This document shows positions 62,561-62,928 of a DNA stretch of 62,928 nucleotides, one piece after another. A program made the translations under genes and the position numbers. The first letter of the stretch is position 1. Every line of letters begins with the position of its first letter. The notes beneath the pieces were generated by a model, which made no database searches, was not told the origin of the DNA, and saw only the letters and a program-made list of their open reading frames with translations. Origin of the DNA: a bacterium (GTDB taxonomy: Bacteria; UBP15; UBA6099); NCBI GenBank assembly GCA_029564595.1, contig JAKQPS010000185.1, positions 1 to 62,928 on the forward strand. Direction: 5' to 3'.

Positions 62561-62776
62561 ATGGTTTCTCGACTGATAAGCTTTGCTGGACTGCTGGCAA
62601 TCGTCGGGTTTGCGATTCTCATCTCCAAAGACCGCAAACGCATATCTTGGCGGCTGGTGGCGTGGGGCGTCGCCCTTCAGATATTCTTCGCCCTTATCAT
62701 ACTTCGCACGGCTCCCGGACTGAAACTGTTCGAGTTCGCAAATCTGGCTTTCAACAAACTTTACAAGGTTATGTAG
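62561..62776 (+). pseudogene. Truncated NupC-type nucleoside transporter (N-terminus only)
   Basis: 71 codons from ATG at 62561 (GGAGG six bases upstream). SLISFAGLLAIVGFAILISKDRKRISWRLVAWGVALQIFFALIILRTAPG, read in pieces, is the N-terminal signature of concentrative nucleoside transporters (normally about 400 residues, eight helices). After FEFANLAFNKLYKV the frame stops at a TAG within the palindromic repeat beginning 62769. The remainder of the gene is not present on the plus strand before the window end, so an insertion or rearrangement has removed it, or it resumes beyond the window. Confidence 0.8.
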
Positions 62777-62877
62777 AGCTCTACATAAGGCGGTTTATGT
62801 AAAGCCGCAAATTATGTTGAGTCGGGCGAAAAAAACTAGGATTCTCAGGGGCTTCTGTTTTTTTGACTCAACATAAT
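62769..62877. mobile_element. TTATGT repeat cluster: probable recombination site or element end
   Basis: Five copies of an 11-base degenerate repeat TTATGTwrAGy occur in 109 bases: a perfect 20-base palindrome TTATGTAGAGCTCTACATAA (62769-62788) contains two head to head, one direct copy is at 62795-62805, and two more form 13-base inverted arms ATTATGTTGAGTC (62811-62823) and its complement (62865-62877). Between those arms lies a second stem, AAAAAAAC (62829-62836) and GTTTTTTT (62857-62864). The cluster begins where the transporter frame breaks. Sites with paired 11-13-base arms are typical of tyrosine recombinase targets; no recombinase gene is visible in the last 50 bases. Confidence 0.5.
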
Positions 62878-62928
62878 CACAACACCCCTCATAGAGAAGA
62901 GAGCCAATCCAGGATGTCTTTGTTGTTT

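Noticed and set aside
62889-62928. Possible C-terminal end of a recombinase on the minus strand (NNKDILDWLSSL then stop)
   Set aside because: Only twelve codons are visible at the window edge; no family can be assigned.

Overview
The window looks like chromosomal DNA of a Gram-negative-type (diderm) bacterium, high in G+C and probably from an uncultivated or little-studied phylum. It encodes an outer-membrane porin anchored by an SLH domain, an OstA/LptD-like outer-membrane protein, three heptosyltransferase-type GT9 enzymes, lipoprotein signal peptidase and several secreted beta-rich proteins, so there is an outer membrane. The SLH-coiled-coil-barrel porin, GuaB3, DUF4127 and the ELM1-like protein do not point to one familiar lineage, and I do not name a phylum. 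Starts are often TTG or GTG, and ATGA/TTGA/GTGA overlaps between genes are common. No rRNA, tRNA or CRISPR array was recognised. LAYOUT. 1-9650 (mostly minus strand): an A+T-rich membrane/propeller protein, a GT4 glycosyltransferase, a hybrid histidine kinase, a Gfo/Idh/MocA oxidoreductase fused to an SCP2-like domain, and the primary sigma factor RpoD. 9900-15270 (plus): a secreted FGE-fold protein, an SRPBCC protein overlapping a radical SAM gene, an intruding hicBA toxin-antitoxin module with a frameshifted hicA, then an acetoacetate-decarboxylase-like and a ketopantoate-reductase-like gene. 15400-19810: a secreted zinc phospholipase C-like protein, then an amino-sugar operon (degenerate PfkB kinase, SIS isomerase/deaminase, NagA). 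19954-21875: an A+T-rich AAA ATPase plus RloB pair resembling the AbiL abortive-infection system. 21900-24660: an esterase, a double-SPOR secreted protein and D-aminoacyl-tRNA deacylase. 24705-36494 (minus): an uninterrupted 11.8 kb glycan operon with an ELM1-like protein, an outer-membrane protein, an ICMT-like methyltransferase, a double-headed GT4-GT4 protein and seven further glycosyltransferases. 36568-41946 (minus): five tightly overlapped envelope genes (OstA/LptD-like protein, lipoprotein, small periplasmic protein, beta-barrel, secreted FAM3/ILEI-domain protein). 42057-43730: the SLH porin with a clear terminator. 44089-50079 (minus): a purine operon (guaB3, purM, purH) that also carries a murein-hydrolase-like M23 gene, an HExxH protein and a phosphatase. 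50366-59902 (minus): lon, valS, a SPOR protein, lspA, a DUF4127 gene, tsaD and a Cys-rich small protein. 60291-62776 (plus): an epimerase with a histone-H1-like tail, a second SRPBCC protein, and a NupC-type transporter cut off after 71 codons by a cluster of TTATGT repeats that resembles a recombination or mobile-element end. TOGETHER. The central 20 kb (24.7-43.7 kb) reads as an envelope island: cytoplasmic enzymes assemble a surface glycan, and the adjacent operon supplies periplasmic and outer-membrane parts that could export or anchor it. The most unusual items are the H1-tailed epimerase, the envelope operon with a bacterial FAM3/ILEI domain beside ELM1, the tandem GT4 protein, the oxidoreductase-SCP2 fusion, the hicBA module between copies of a gene end, and the TTATGT repeat cluster at the right edge.
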